A stretch of DNA of 64,000 nt, taken from the NCBI RefSeq assembly GCF_000512895.1, contig NZ_CP007033.1, forward strand, positions 464,001 through 528,000, read 5' to 3'. The notes under the pieces were generated by a model. It saw only the letters and a program-made list of their open reading frames with translations, was not told the DNA's origin and made no database searches. The translations under genes were made by a program, and so were the position numbers. The stretch is from Dehalobacter restrictus DSM 9455. Its GTDB lineage: Bacteria > Bacillota > Desulfitobacteriia > Desulfitobacteriales > Syntrophobotulaceae. Below, one piece after another: positions 19,585 to 28,900 of this stretch (position 1 is its first letter; each line of letters starts with the position of its first letter).

Positions 19585-19716
19585 GAAACACACTTCCTTT
19601 TTCATACTGTATGCTTCAGAGAAAAAAGAAGTGTTTGGGTGCGGGTTTATTATTCGGGACAGGTTGTGTTATCATAAGACAATAAACACAAGGAATAAAC
19701 CTTAAGGAGCTGTGGA

Positions 19717-20802
19717 ATGAATATCGGAGCCAGGACGTTAAAGACAAGTCTCGCTGTGGCAGTCAGTGTTTATATCTGTATCCTTTTGGATATTGAGCCA
19801 TCTTTGTTTGCTGCGACATCGGCAGTGGTTTGTATGCAGCAATCACTCGGAAGAAGTTTTCGAAATGCGCTCGAAGAAATTATGGTAAACATCATTGCAA
19901 TTATTGTGGCTGTGGCGATCGGACTGGCCATACCGCTGCAGTTTCTGAGTATGGCACTTGCAACGATCGTTCTGATCATCATATTTACGACAGTGATTAA
20001 AGTGCCAAACCAGATCGTACTGGCGGTCATTTCAGCTATTTTTATCCTGGCTTCTCCACAGGAGCAGTTTTTGTCCCATGCCGTTTCAAGGTCGCTGGCC
20101 ATCCTTATCGGACTGGTGACAGCCAATGTGATCAATTTGACGATCGTACCTCCGCGTTACCAAAAAGTGCTTGAGGATAAACTGATTGAACTAAATAATT
20201 TTGCTGTCCGGATGTTTGTCGATGCAGTGAACCGGTATCTATACCTGAACCTGGCTTCCGAAGAAGAAATGCATAAAAATAAAGCGGAATTCAACAGCTT
20301 GTTTCAGGAAGCTGAGAATTTGTATGATTTATACCGCAAAGAGTGGAACGTTTTGTGGTTCGGTAAAAACAAGAAAGATCCCAAGGCCCGTAAACCATTA
20401 TATAAGGAATATTTAAATTACAGCCGGGGCCTCTGGCAAAGATCGCAGGATTTGCTTTTTCTTGCCGCAGAACGAAAAACCCGCCGGGAGGAAGCCAATG
20501 ATCCGGCGGTGAGTGCTGAATTTGAACATGTTTTTGAAATGCTGCACAATGTGATGTTCAGTGCAACAAGCTACAATCTGCAGCTTCAGAAGAAGGTCAA
20601 GGGAGAAGAGGCAGCTCAGTTTCCCGAATTACGTGTCTGGAGCAAACTGCACGCTATTTTGAATGAATGGCAGGAGAATACACCCTCGACAAGCTTTTAC
20701 TATCATGCACTGATTGAATTGTCTGTTGTTACCTACAGCATTCGCTGGTTTGCGAAGGAGTCCTCCCGGCTGCTGAATCTGGAGATGGAAATGAGTGTCT
20801 GA
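19717..20802 (+). CDS. Aromatic acid exporter (ArAE/DUF939) family membrane protein
   Basis: The 361-residue protein has an N-terminal membrane half with about five to six hydrophobic segments (residues 10-150) and a soluble helical C-terminal half. The N-terminal pattern TLKTSLAVAVSVYICILL followed by AATSAVVCMQQSLGRSFRNA is typical of the FUSC/ArAE family. Members are proposed to export aromatic acids, but the substrate here is unknown. AAGGAG precedes the ATG. It is a single gene between divergent and convergent neighbours. Confidence 0.85.
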   Translation: MNIGARTLKTSLAVAVSVYICILLDIEPSLFAATSAVVCMQQSLGRSFRNALEEIMVNIIAIIVAVAIGLAIPLQFLSMALATIVLIIIFTTVIKVPNQIVLAVISAIFILASPQEQFLSHAVSRSLAILIGLVTANVINLTIVPPRYQKVLEDKLIELNNFAVRMFVDAVNRYLYLNLASEEEMHKNKAEFNSLFQEAENLYDLYRKEWNVLWFGKNKKDPKARKPLYKEYLNYSRGLWQRSQDLLFLAAERKTRREEANDPAVSAEFEHVFEMLHNVMFSATSYNLQLQKKVKGEEAAQFPELRVWSKLHAILNEWQENTPSTSFYYHALIELSVVTYSIRWFAKESSRLLNLEMEMSV

Positions 20803-20842
20803 AGAAGACTAGATGCAGCTTGATTTGATAGTATTGTAGGGT

Positions 20843-21658
20843 TTACAGCTGCAGGCCAAACAGTTTTCTGCCGTTTTCCCAGAGAATTTTCTGGTTTTCC
20901 TCTTTCGTCAGGCCAAGAGATAGGAAACGCTCAAGTTCGGCTTCGGGAGACCACATCGGGTAATCCGTGCCAAACAGGACTTTGTCAACACCATGGGAGC
21001 GGATAATTTCAACGGCTGTTTCTTTTTCTGTTAACATCAGGGAACTGGACGTATCGATGTAGACATTTCGTTTGAACAGGCTGTGGTCAAAATCATCCCA
21101 CATACTCCAGCCACCCAGATGGGCTGCAATCACCACCAAATTAGGAAATATTTTCAGAATGTGGGCAAGTCTGTGCGGATTGGAGTAATCCGTGCGCGTA
21201 TCTCCGACATGAAAAAGGATCGGCAATTTGCTTTCTGCTGCCTCGTATATAGGAAACAAAGATGGATTATCAATGTTATATTCCTGAAAATCCGGGTGAA
21301 GCTTTAAACCTTTTAAACCGAGTGAAAGTACCCGCTCGATTTCCAGTTGAGGATTAGGAAATTCAGGATGCATGGTGCCGAAGCCGACGAACCGCGAATC
21401 GGTGCAAACACCGGCAATGAAATCGTTGATTGACTCGACTTGTTCTGTTCTCGTAGCGGTGGAGGAAATCAAAAAGCGGTTGATCCCGACGCCTGCGCCG
21501 GAAGCGATCAGATCGGAGGCGGTTCCTTTTCCAGGCTCCATATCTTGAATAAGTTCGTCGTAGAAGGACAAGATGGAATTGACTGCCCTGGGAGCTACTT
21601 TTTGCGGAAAAATATGGGCATGGGCATCAAAAATGTTTGGATAATCTGGATTGGACAT
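20843..21658 (-). CDS. Amidohydrolase-2 family metal hydrolase
   Basis: The 271-residue TIM-barrel protein has the metal-binding pattern of PF04909-type amidohydrolases: FDAHAHIFP near residue 10, a lysine in LKGLKLHPDF near 120, HVGD near 152, AAHLGG near 178 and FGTDYPMW near 229. Members hydrolyse or decarboxylate small cyclic or aromatic acids; the substrate cannot be read from the sequence. It converges on the ArAE exporter gene, with 40 bases between the stops. A link to aromatic acid handling is possible but only inferred. Confidence 0.85.
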   Translation of the reverse strand: MSNPDYPNIFDAHAHIFPQKVAPRAVNSILSFYDELIQDMEPGKGTASDLIASGAGVGINRFLISSTATRTEQVESINDFIAGVCTDSRFVGFGTMHPEFPNPQLEIERVLSLGLKGLKLHPDFQEYNIDNPSLFPIYEAAESKLPILFHVGDTRTDYSNPHRLAHILKIFPNLVVIAAHLGGWSMWDDFDHSLFKRNVYIDTSSSLMLTEKETAVEIIRSHGVDKVLFGTDYPMWSPEAELERFLSLGLTKEENQKILWENGRKLFGLQL

Positions 21659-21803
21659 AAGACAGACCTCTAATTCTTTTTTATTTTCTAAGCACAGTTA
21701 TGATATAATGAATAAATATCGACAATAATACAATCCTAATTCGTTCTGCCTATTTTGGCAAGAGAATTTCACAGTTTATTTGCGGCATACAAAGGAATCT
21801 TCC

Positions 21804-21832
21804 TTGACAAAGACTTTATTATTGTGTTAAAT
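21804..21832 (+). promoter_or_regulatory. Promoter of rpmG-secE-nusG
   Basis: TTGACA at 21804-21809, a 17-base spacer and TTAAAT at 21827-21832, about 58 bases before the rpmG start. It sits in the 232-base gap after the amidohydrolase gene, which otherwise shows only AT-rich DNA. Confidence 0.7.
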
Positions 21833-21890
21833 TATTCTGTGCGACTTGTAAAATATGCAGTTTAATGCCATTGCCGGGGGGGTGTTCCGA

Positions 21891-22040
21891 ATGCGTGTTG
21901 CAATTACATTGGCTTGTACTGAGTGCAAAAACAGAAATTATCAGTCCAATAAGAATAAGAAAAATGACCCAGATCGTATAGAGATCAAAAAATATTGCAG
22001 AACTTGCAAAGCTCATACTGTTCATAAGGAAACAAAATAG
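21891..22040 (+). CDS. rpmG: 50S ribosomal protein L33 (zinc type)
   Basis: The 49-residue protein begins [17 protein letters not shown]. It keeps both cysteine pairs (CTEC and CRTC), so it is the zinc-binding form of L33. ATG 21891 is preferred over ATG 21855 because L33 proteins start here and a G-rich ribosome site (GGGGGGG) lies before it. The order rpmG-secE-nusG is standard. Confidence 0.95.
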   Translation: MRVAITLACTECKNRNYQSNKNKKNDPDRIEIKKYCRTCKAHTVHKETK

Positions 22041-22078
22041 TACGAACCGGAAGAATATTCCGTTAAGGATGTGAAAAT

Positions 22079-22330
22079 ATGGCAGTGGCAAAGAAAGCAG
22101 ATACCACAGGTGCAAAAGGCGGCTTTCTTAATAGGTTTAAGAACCCCGGAAAACGGTTTGCTTTTTTTCGTGAGGTTGGGCTTGAGCTGAAAAAAGTACA
22201 TTGGCCGACTCGTCAGACGTTGCTGACGTATACCGGTGTCGTGCTTGTTTCTGTGGCAATTGTTGCTTTGTTGATTTGGATTGTAGACAGTGGCTTGACT
22301 TACGCAATGACCAACTTGCTTGGTATTTAA
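22079..22330 (+). CDS. secE: SecE, preprotein translocase subunit
   Basis: The 83-residue protein has the SecE core: the amphipathic segment FREVGLELKKVHWPTRQT followed by a single membrane helix (about residues 53-75). It clamps SecY in the membrane. The N-terminal 25 residues are basic and not conserved. It sits between rpmG and nusG. Confidence 0.95.
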   Translation: MAVAKKADTTGAKGGFLNRFKNPGKRFAFFREVGLELKKVHWPTRQTLLTYTGVVLVSVAIVALLIWIVDSGLTYAMTNLLGI

Positions 22331-22378
22331 CAATTCATTTGACAATTGGATGAATCTTTCTTAGGAGGCTTTCGGTTA

Positions 22379-22906
22379 ATGACGAAGAACTGGTATGTTA
22401 TTCACACTTATTCCGGATATGAGAACAAGGTGAAAACAAATCTGGAAAAACGCGTGGAATCCATGAATATGGAGGATAAAATTTTTCGCGTTTTAGTTCC
22501 TATGGAAGACGAGATCGAAATAAAGAACGGCAAGAAAAAAATCTCCAAACGCAAGGTGTTTCCAGGTTACGTTTTAGTGGAGATGGACATGACTGACGAC
22601 TCTTGGTATGTGGTCCGCAATACACCTGGGGTGACCGGGTTTGTAGGAAGCGGCAGCAAACCGATTCCGCTTCTGGATCCAGAGGTCGCTGTTATTTTAC
22701 GCCAAATGGGACTCGAGAAAATCCGCACCAAGATTGACGTTGTTGTCGGGCAGTCTGTCCGGGTCATTTCCGGTCCGTTCAAAGACTTTATTGGTGTTGT
22801 GAAAGAGGTCCTCGAAGAAAAGCAAAAAGTCAGGGTCTCGGTTTCCATGTTTGGGAGAGAGACGCCGGTCGAACTCGAGTTTGGGCAAGTGGAAAAGCTT
22901 GACTAA
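22379..22906 (+). CDS. nusG: NusG transcription elongation factor
   Basis: The 175-residue protein has an NGN domain that starts KNWYVIHTYSGYENKVK and contains PGYVLVEMDMTD, and a C-terminal KOW domain with VRVISGPFKDFIGVV. It links RNA polymerase to Rho or the ribosome and promotes pausing in Firmicutes. ATG 22379 is chosen because AGGAGG lies 10 bases before it and the family starts here; an upstream in-frame ATG at 22346 is rejected. Confidence 0.97.
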   Translation: MTKNWYVIHTYSGYENKVKTNLEKRVESMNMEDKIFRVLVPMEDEIEIKNGKKKISKRKVFPGYVLVEMDMTDDSWYVVRNTPGVTGFVGSGSKPIPLLDPEVAVILRQMGLEKIRTKIDVVVGQSVRVISGPFKDFIGVVKEVLEEKQKVRVSVSMFGRETPVELEFGQVEKLD

Positions 22907-22936
22907 ATAGATATTCCACAGCAAGGAGGTGTAATT

Positions 22937-23359
22937 ATGGCAAAGAAAGTTATTGGGCTGGTAAAATTGGCAATCACCGCAGGTAAGGCAAATCCGGCAC
23001 CTCCGGTTGGTCCTGCTTTGGGTCAGCACGGTGTTAATATCATGGGCTTCTGCAAAGAATACAATGAAAGAACGAAGGATCAGGCTGGACTGATCATTCC
23101 TGCAGAGATTACGATTTATGAAGACCGTTCCTTTACTTTTGTTCTGAAGACTCCGCCGGCATCCGTATTGCTTAAGAAGGCAGCCAACATTCCGTCTGGT
23201 TCCGCTGTTCCGAACAAGCAAAAGGTTGCGAAAGTGACCAAAGATCAGGTTAGGGAAATTGCTGAACAAAAGATGAAAGACTTAAATGCAGCAAGCATTG
23301 AAGCTGCAATGCGTATGGTCGAAGGTACTGCGCGCAGTATGGGAATCGATATTGTTTGA
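22937..23359 (+). CDS. rplK: 50S ribosomal protein L11
   Basis: The 140-residue protein has the normal length. The proline-rich segment [19 protein letters not shown], site of thiopeptide contacts and of stringent-factor activation, is intact. AAGGAGG precedes the ATG. It is the first gene of the L11-L1 pair, 30 bases after nusG. Confidence 0.98.
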   Translation: MAKKVIGLVKLAITAGKANPAPPVGPALGQHGVNIMGFCKEYNERTKDQAGLIIPAEITIYEDRSFTFVLKTPPASVLLKKAANIPSGSAVPNKQKVAKVTKDQVREIAEQKMKDLNAASIEAAMRMVEGTARSMGIDIV

Positions 23360-23416
23360 TTCCGTTGAACAATGTGGGAGGGTTTGGCCCGAAGACCACA
23401 AGGAGGTTAAAGAAAG

Positions 23417-24109
23417 ATGCCAAAAAGAGGTAAGAAATACCTTGATGCTTTAAAAGCATTTGATAATCAGGCTGTGTTTGAGCCGGCCGAAGCAATTGGT
23501 GTTGTAAAAACCAATGCCAAAGCAAAATTTGATGAGACAGTTGAAGTTGCTTTCAAATTAGGAATCGATACCCGCCATGCTGATCAGCAGATCCGCGGAG
23601 CGGTTGTTCTTCCACATGGAACAGGCAAAACTTTAAGTGTACTTGTTTTTGCCAAGGGAGACAAAGCCAAGGAAGCCGAAGCTGCCGGCGCTGATTTTGT
23701 CGGAGCTGAAGAAATGGTTGAGAAAATTCAACAAGGTTGGTTTGGTTTTGACGTTGCTGTAGCGACACCGGATATGATGGGTACTGTCGGTAAGCTGGGT
23801 AAGCTTTTGGGACCTAAGGGCCTCATGCCGAACCCGAAGACCGGAACTGTATCGTTTGATGTCGAAAGAGCAGTTAAAGAGATTAAAGCCGGTAAAGTGG
23901 AATACAGGGCTGATAAAGCCGGTATTATCCATGTACCGATCGGCAAGGTTTCTTTTGATCAGGATAAGCTGATGGACAACTACAAAACCATTGCCGAAGT
24001 TGTCACAAAAGCAAAACCTGCAGCTGCCAAAGGACAGTATGTCCGTAGCGTAACGGTATCTTCCACCATGGGACCAGGAGTGAAAATCAATCCTTTGAAA
24101 ATTGTCTAA
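23417..24109 (+). CDS. rplA: 50S ribosomal protein L1
   Basis: The 230-residue two-domain protein forms the L1 stalk and binds 23S rRNA. It contains the family signature around [20 protein letters not shown]. In many bacteria L1 represses its own operon by binding the mRNA. No obvious L1 site could be picked out in the 57-base gap before it. AAGGAGG lies 9 bases from the ATG. Confidence 0.98.
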   Translation: MPKRGKKYLDALKAFDNQAVFEPAEAIGVVKTNAKAKFDETVEVAFKLGIDTRHADQQIRGAVVLPHGTGKTLSVLVFAKGDKAKEAEAAGADFVGAEEMVEKIQQGWFGFDVAVATPDMMGTVGKLGKLLGPKGLMPNPKTGTVSFDVERAVKEIKAGKVEYRADKAGIIHVPIGKVSFDQDKLMDNYKTIAEVVTKAKPAAAKGQYVRSVTVSSTMGPGVKINPLKIV

Positions 24110-24127
24110 AGACTTTTTAAGGGCTGA

Positions 24128-24345
24128 GATATACCCGACTAGACTGAAAAAAATTAATAAATTTTCCGCTGTAGAAAGCAGGCGCTTTATTGAGCTTAAT
24201 ATCCTGCCGAGGTGGAGACAAGATCGTCTTTTGAAGACATGAAAGACATTAATAATCTTGCCTCTGCGCCCAGCAGAGGCTTGTTTATTGACAGCCATGG
24301 ATGGCAACGAAACGCATACGACAGTATGCGTTCGGAAGGAGGTGT
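24128..24345 (+). promoter_or_regulatory. Ribosomal protein L10 leader
   Basis: The 240-base gap between rplA and rplJ holds the conserved Firmicute L10-leader pattern. The core runs from CCGCTGTAGAAAGCAGGCGC (from 24168) through GCTTAATATCCTGCCGAGG (to about 24213). L10 bound to L12 recognises this kink-turn structure and reduces expression of its own genes. Downstream lie an attenuator-like hairpin (24260-24280) and a 9-bp hairpin, AACGCATAC/GTATGCGTT (24311-24332), that ends just before the rplJ ribosome site. Confidence 0.85.
24260..24290 (+). terminator. Attenuator-like hairpin in the L10 leader
   Basis: A perfect stem, GCCTCTGC/GCAGAGGC, with a 5-base loop is followed by TTGTTTATTG, an imperfect T-rich tail. 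Its place in the L10 leader, before rplJ, suggests conditional termination governed by L10 binding. The weak T-tail would allow substantial read-through. Confidence 0.6.
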
Positions 24346-24349
24346 GTGT

Positions 24350-24874
24350 ATGCCAAATTTTGAAGAGAAGCAAAAAGTTGTTGAAGATATCAAACAGAAG
24401 TTTGAAGGTGCAAACGGAGTGATTCTGGCAGACTACAGAGGTCTGACGGTATCGCAGGTGACCAATTTGAGAGTAGAACTGCGCCAGGCTGGTATTGAAT
24501 ATCGCGTATTGAAAAATACAATGGTTCGCCGGGCTGCAGATGAAATCGGGATTACCGGTTTGGCTGAATTTCTGGAAGGTCCTACTGCTTTAGCCTTTTC
24601 TACAGATCCTGTTGCTCCTGCGAAGATTCTCAGTGAATTCAGCAAGAAAAACAAGAGCCTGACCATTAAGGCCGGGGTTCTTGACGGCAAGGTCATTAAC
24701 GCTGAAAAAGTAAAAGATCTCGCAAATCTTCCGTCCAGAGAAGTTCTTCTTTCCCAGGTACTTGCTGGAATGCAAGGCCCGCTTCAAGGAATGGTCAATG
24801 TTCTGCAAGGGCCTATCCGCAAATTTGGTTATGCTTTGGAAGAAGTTCGTAAACTTAAAGAAGCCCAGGCATAG
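24350..24874 (+). CDS. rplJ: 50S ribosomal protein L10
   Basis: The 174-residue protein anchors L7/L12 dimers at the stalk base. N-terminal KQKVVEDIKQKFEGANGVIL and the rRNA-binding LRQAGIEYRVLKNTMVRRA are typical, and the C-terminal helix that carries L12 dimers is present. The true start is ATG 24350, behind AAGGAGG. The frame stays open upstream to 24212 but that part is the leader. Expression is expected to be controlled by the L10 leader. Confidence 0.97.
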   Translation: MPNFEEKQKVVEDIKQKFEGANGVILADYRGLTVSQVTNLRVELRQAGIEYRVLKNTMVRRAADEIGITGLAEFLEGPTALAFSTDPVAPAKILSEFSKKNKSLTIKAGVLDGKVINAEKVKDLANLPSREVLLSQVLAGMQGPLQGMVNVLQGPIRKFGYALEEVRKLKEAQA

Positions 24875-25036
24875 TCGAGGCATGGGATTCGATGCCCGAG
24901 GCCCGATACATGCGCGGACTCTGGGACTATCCAACATCTGACACGAAGATTTGGACGGTACCGGATGTTAACAGATCTAATGACTGGTCAAAACAAAAAT
25001 AAAAAATATGTGAATTATTTTAAGGAGGATATTCTA

Positions 25037-25415
25037 ATGTCCAAAACTGCTGAAATTTTAGAAGCCGTAAAAGGTATGACTGTTCTTGAGCTTGCTGAGC
25101 TCGTTAAAGCTTTCGAAGAAGAGTTTGGTGTAAGCGCTGCTGCTCCCGCAGCTGTTATGGCTGCCCCGGCAGCTGGTGCTGCTGCTCCTGTTGCTGAAGA
25201 GCAAACAGAATTTGATGTTATCCTGACCAGCGCTGGTGCTGCAAAGATCAACGTCATCAAAGTTGTCCGTGAAATCACTGGCCTGGGCTTAAAAGAAGCT
25301 AAAGATCTTGTTGACGGCGCACCGAAACCTGTCAAAGAAAAAATTGACCAAAGAAGAAGCTGAAGCCATCAAAGCTAAACTTGTTGAAGCTGGTGCCGGC
25401 GTAGACGTAAAATAA
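25037..25415 (+). pseudogene. rplL: 50S ribosomal protein L7/L12, interrupted by a one-base frameshift
   Basis: The protein reads normally from ATG 25037 (AAGGAGG ribosome site): an N-terminal dimerisation domain, an Ala-rich hinge and a C-terminal domain down to GAPKPVKEK. After an A6 run at 25338-25343 the frame changes and stops at 25361-25363, giving 108 residues. Removing one A restores [19 protein letters not shown] and the usual end VDVK at 25415, for a 125-residue protein of normal length. L7/L12 is needed for elongation-factor recruitment, and no second copy is in the window. A sequencing or assembly error in the homopolymer is the simplest explanation; slippage is the alternative. 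Confidence 0.9.
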
Positions 25416-25439
25416 TCTGAAACAAAAATGTACCGCAGA

Positions 25440-25477
25440 CTGAACCGGCCATGCTTAAGCCGGTTCAGTTTTTATTT
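25440..25477 (+). terminator. Intrinsic terminator after rplL
   Basis: A perfect 10-bp stem, CTGAACCGGC/GCCGGTTCAG, with a 9-base loop and a TTTTTATTT tail lies 25 bases past the intended rplL stop. It separates the rplJL unit from rpoBC. Confidence 0.92.
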
Positions 25478-25967
25478 GACGCCGGGTGCTCGCGGATGTC
25501 AAATGTGTTCTGAACCAGACTAATGGAATGTAGAAACAGGCAAAAAATATCTAAATGCCTTTAACTTTTTGGAATTTAATATATAATAATAGATATTTAA
25601 CCTATAATGCCAGAAAAATGTTGCAGGAATGATGATTAGTAAATAAAATATACTTGACAAATATCGGTATACTTGTTAGGATTAATAACTGTCACTGTGA
25701 TCTTAAGCTAAGACAAACCAATAAAGTTGGGAGATAATAGTGTGGATGTATTGCATCTCATGTGAGGCAGCTCCATAAACATTGAAGCGAGGTTTTTTCC
25801 CAAAAGCCTTGCTTTTGGTTGTTTATGCCTATCTGCTCTTTGCTTTTTGGTGTTTGGATAGTAATGGATATTTGTATTAAGGTATTCGCAAACAATTATA
25901 ATTATTTCTTGATTATCTAGTTTTCTGTTGGAACGATCAGGAAAAAACACTGGAAGGGTGAAACGGC
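25478..25967 (+). other. Long non-coding leader region before rpoB
   Basis: This 490-base gap contains no convincing gene. It is AT-rich up to the promoter at 25654. The transcribed part after it (about 25690-25967) can fold: CATAAAC at 25774-25780 pairs with GTTTATG at 25821-25827, and inside lies a hairpin CCAAAAGC/GCTTTTGG (25800-25818). A T6 run (25793-25798) has no strong stem directly before it. The function of the leader is unknown; control of rpoBC is the natural guess. Confidence 0.5.
25654..25682 (+). promoter_or_regulatory. Promoter of rpoBC
   Basis: TTGACA at 25654-25659, a 17-base spacer and TAGGAT at 25677-25682. It lies about 286 bases before the rpoB start, so the mRNA would have a long leader. 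Confidence 0.65.
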
Positions 25968-28900
25968 ATGGTGAATCCTATCAAAGTTGGAACAAGAGAA
26001 CGGGCAAGTTATGCGAGGCTTCGGGAAGTTCTGGATATGCCCAACTTAATCGAAATTCAACAGAATTCCTACGAGTGGTTTCTGAAGGAAGGGCTGCGCG
26101 AAATGTTTCGCGACATTTCCCCAATTCAGGATTTTACCGGAAATCTGGTTTTGGAATTCATAGACTACAGCCTCGGCGATCCAAAATATGAGGTCGAGGA
26201 ATGTAAAGAACGTGATGTTACGTTTGCAGCGCCTCTCAGAGTCAAAGTACGCCTTATTAATAAGGAAACAGGAGAGGTTAAAGAGCAGGAAGTATTCATG
26301 GGGGACTTTCCCCTGATGACCGATAAAGGCACCTTCATTATTAATGGTGCGGAACGTGTTATTGTCAGTCAGTTGGTAAGATCACCCGGCGTTTATTATT
26401 CTGAAACAATCGACACCAGCGGTAAAAAGCTTTACGGCGCAACGATTATTCCGAACCGCGGTGCCTGGCTGGAATTTGAGACAGATATTAATGATAATAT
26501 TTTTGTCCGGGTTGACAGAACCCGTAAACTACCGGCTACTGTACTGATCAGAGCCCTAGGCTATTCAACCAATGGCCGGATTCTCGAAGCGTTCGCTGAC
26601 AATGAGAACGTTAAAATTACGCTGGAAAGAGACAATACGGAATCAACAGAAGAAGCGCTGGTTGAGATTTATAAACGTCTTCGTCCTGGAGAACCGCCTA
26701 CGGTGGAGAGTGCCCGCAGTCTTCTGGAATCCTTGTTCTTTGATCCTAGAAGATATGATCTGGCAAAAGTAGGTCGTTATAAGCTGAATAACAAACTGGG
26801 TTTGGATATTCCCAAAAACATACGGCATTTGACACCTGAGGACATCATCGCATCGATTTCTCGGATGCTTAAAATAATCAATGGTGAAGGACATATTGAT
26901 GATATTGATCATCTTGGTAACAGACGTTTGCGTTCGGTTGGCGAGCTTCTTCAGAATCAGTTTAGAATCGGTCTCTCCCGTATGGAGAGAGTGGTAAGAG
27001 AAAGAATGACGATTCAGGACATTGAGGGAATTACGCCTCAGGTACTGATCAATATACGTCCAGTCGTGGCCGCGATTAAAGAGTTTTTTGGCAGCAGCCA
27101 GTTGTCGCAGTTTATGGACCAGACCAATCCGCTGGCCGAGCTCACGCATAAACGCCGTCTCAGCGCGCTGGGACCTGGCGGTTTAAGCAGAGAGAGAGCC
27201 GGATTTGAAGTGCGTGACGTGCATCATTCCCACTATGGCCGGATGTGCCCGATTGAAACGCCTGAAGGTCCAAACATTGGTTTGATTGGTTCACTCAGCA
27301 CATATGGCCGCATTAATGAGTATGGCTTTATTGAGGCACCTTACCGCAAAGTAGAAAATGGCAAAGTGACGGATGAGATCCATTACTTAACAGCTGATGA
27401 AGAGGAAAAATATATTATTGCCCAGGCCAATGCCGCGGTTGGTGAAAATGGGGAGTTTTTAAGCGAAAAGATCGAAGCGCGCCACGGTGAAGATTTCGTC
27501 CTGGTTCCGCCGGTAAACATTCAGTATATGGACGTATCGCCGAAGCAGATGGTATCGATTGCCACCGCCTTGATTCCATTCCTCGAGCATGACGATGCTA
27601 ACCGTGCTCTGATGGGTTCCAACATGCAGCGCCAGGCTGTGCCTCTACTCAAAACAGATGCGCCGTATATTGGCACCGGCATGGAGTATAAGGCTGCTGT
27701 TGATTCCGGTGTTTGTCTGGTTTCTCCAAAAGAAGGAACTGCTTTACGGGTTACTTCCGATGAGATCATCATTCAAAACAATGATGGTACAACAACCCGG
27801 AATAGACTTTTGAAATACACGCGCAGCAACCAGGGAACCTGTATCAATCAGAAACCGATTGTTGTCAAAGGCCAGAGAATCGATGCTGGTCAGGTAATTG
27901 CCGACGGCCCGTCAACAGATAACGGTGAACTTGCCCTCGGGCGAAACGTTCTGGTAGCGTTTATGCCCTGGGAAGGATACAACTATGAGGATGCTATTCT
28001 GATCAGCGAGAAGCTGGTTAAAGAAGATTATTTTACGTCCATTCATATTGAGGAATACGAAGCAGATGCCCGGGATACCAAACTTGGGCCTGAAGAGATT
28101 ACCAGAGATATTCCAAACGTCGGAGAAGATGTTTTGAAAGATCTTGACGAACGTGGTATTATCCGGATCGGTGCCGAAGTGCGCCCTGGAGATATCTTAG
28201 TGGGCAAGGTTACTCCGAAAGGGGAAACGGAGCTTACGGCTGAAGAACGCCTGCTAAGAGCAATCTTTGGTGAGAAAGCCAGAGAAGTCAGGGATACTTC
28301 TTTACGTGTTCCGCATGGCGAGGCCGGAAAAGTTGTTGATGTTAAAGTATTTAAGCGTGAGAACGGCGATGAACTGGCCCCTGGGGTCAACCAACTCGTA
28401 AGAGTCTATATTGCCCAGAAACGTAAGATATCCGTCGGCGATAAAATGGCAGGAAGACACGGAAACAAAGGGGTTATTTCCAGAATTATGCGCCAGGAGG
28501 ATATGCCCTTTATGCCGGACGGCACGCCGATTGAAATCGTTCTGAACCCGCTCGGTGTTCCATCCCGTATGAATATCGGACAGGTTCTGGAAACCCATCT
28601 TGGTTGGGCGGCGAAAGCACTGGGCATGTATATTGCCACACCGGTTTTTGACGGAGCCAGAGAAGATGATGTCTTTGATACCTTGAGAAAGGCCGGACTT
28701 CCCGGACATGGAAAATCCGTTCTTTATGACGGCCGTACCGGTGAGCCTTTTGATAATGAAGTTACTGTTGGCTACATGTATATGCTGAAACTTCACCATC
28801 TTGTTGATGACAAGATCCATGCCCGTTCTACAGGGCCGTACTCGCTGGTCACCCAGCAGCCGCTCGGCGGGAAAGCGCAGTTCGGTGGTCAGCGCTTCGG

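Noticed and set aside
23633-24373. Open frame of 246 codons on the minus strand spanning rplA and the L10 leader
   Set aside because: It covers the certain rplA gene and a structured leader; no ribosome site or motif.
25338-25363. Standard -1 programmed frameshift in rplL
   Set aside because: Restoring the protein needs a +1 shift, or loss of one A. No X-XXY-YYZ site with downstream pseudoknot was seen, so a sequence error is more likely.
25708-25950. Minus-strand frame of 80 codons in the rpoB leader
   Set aside because: It has no family motif and sits in a structured leader; it is probably chance.
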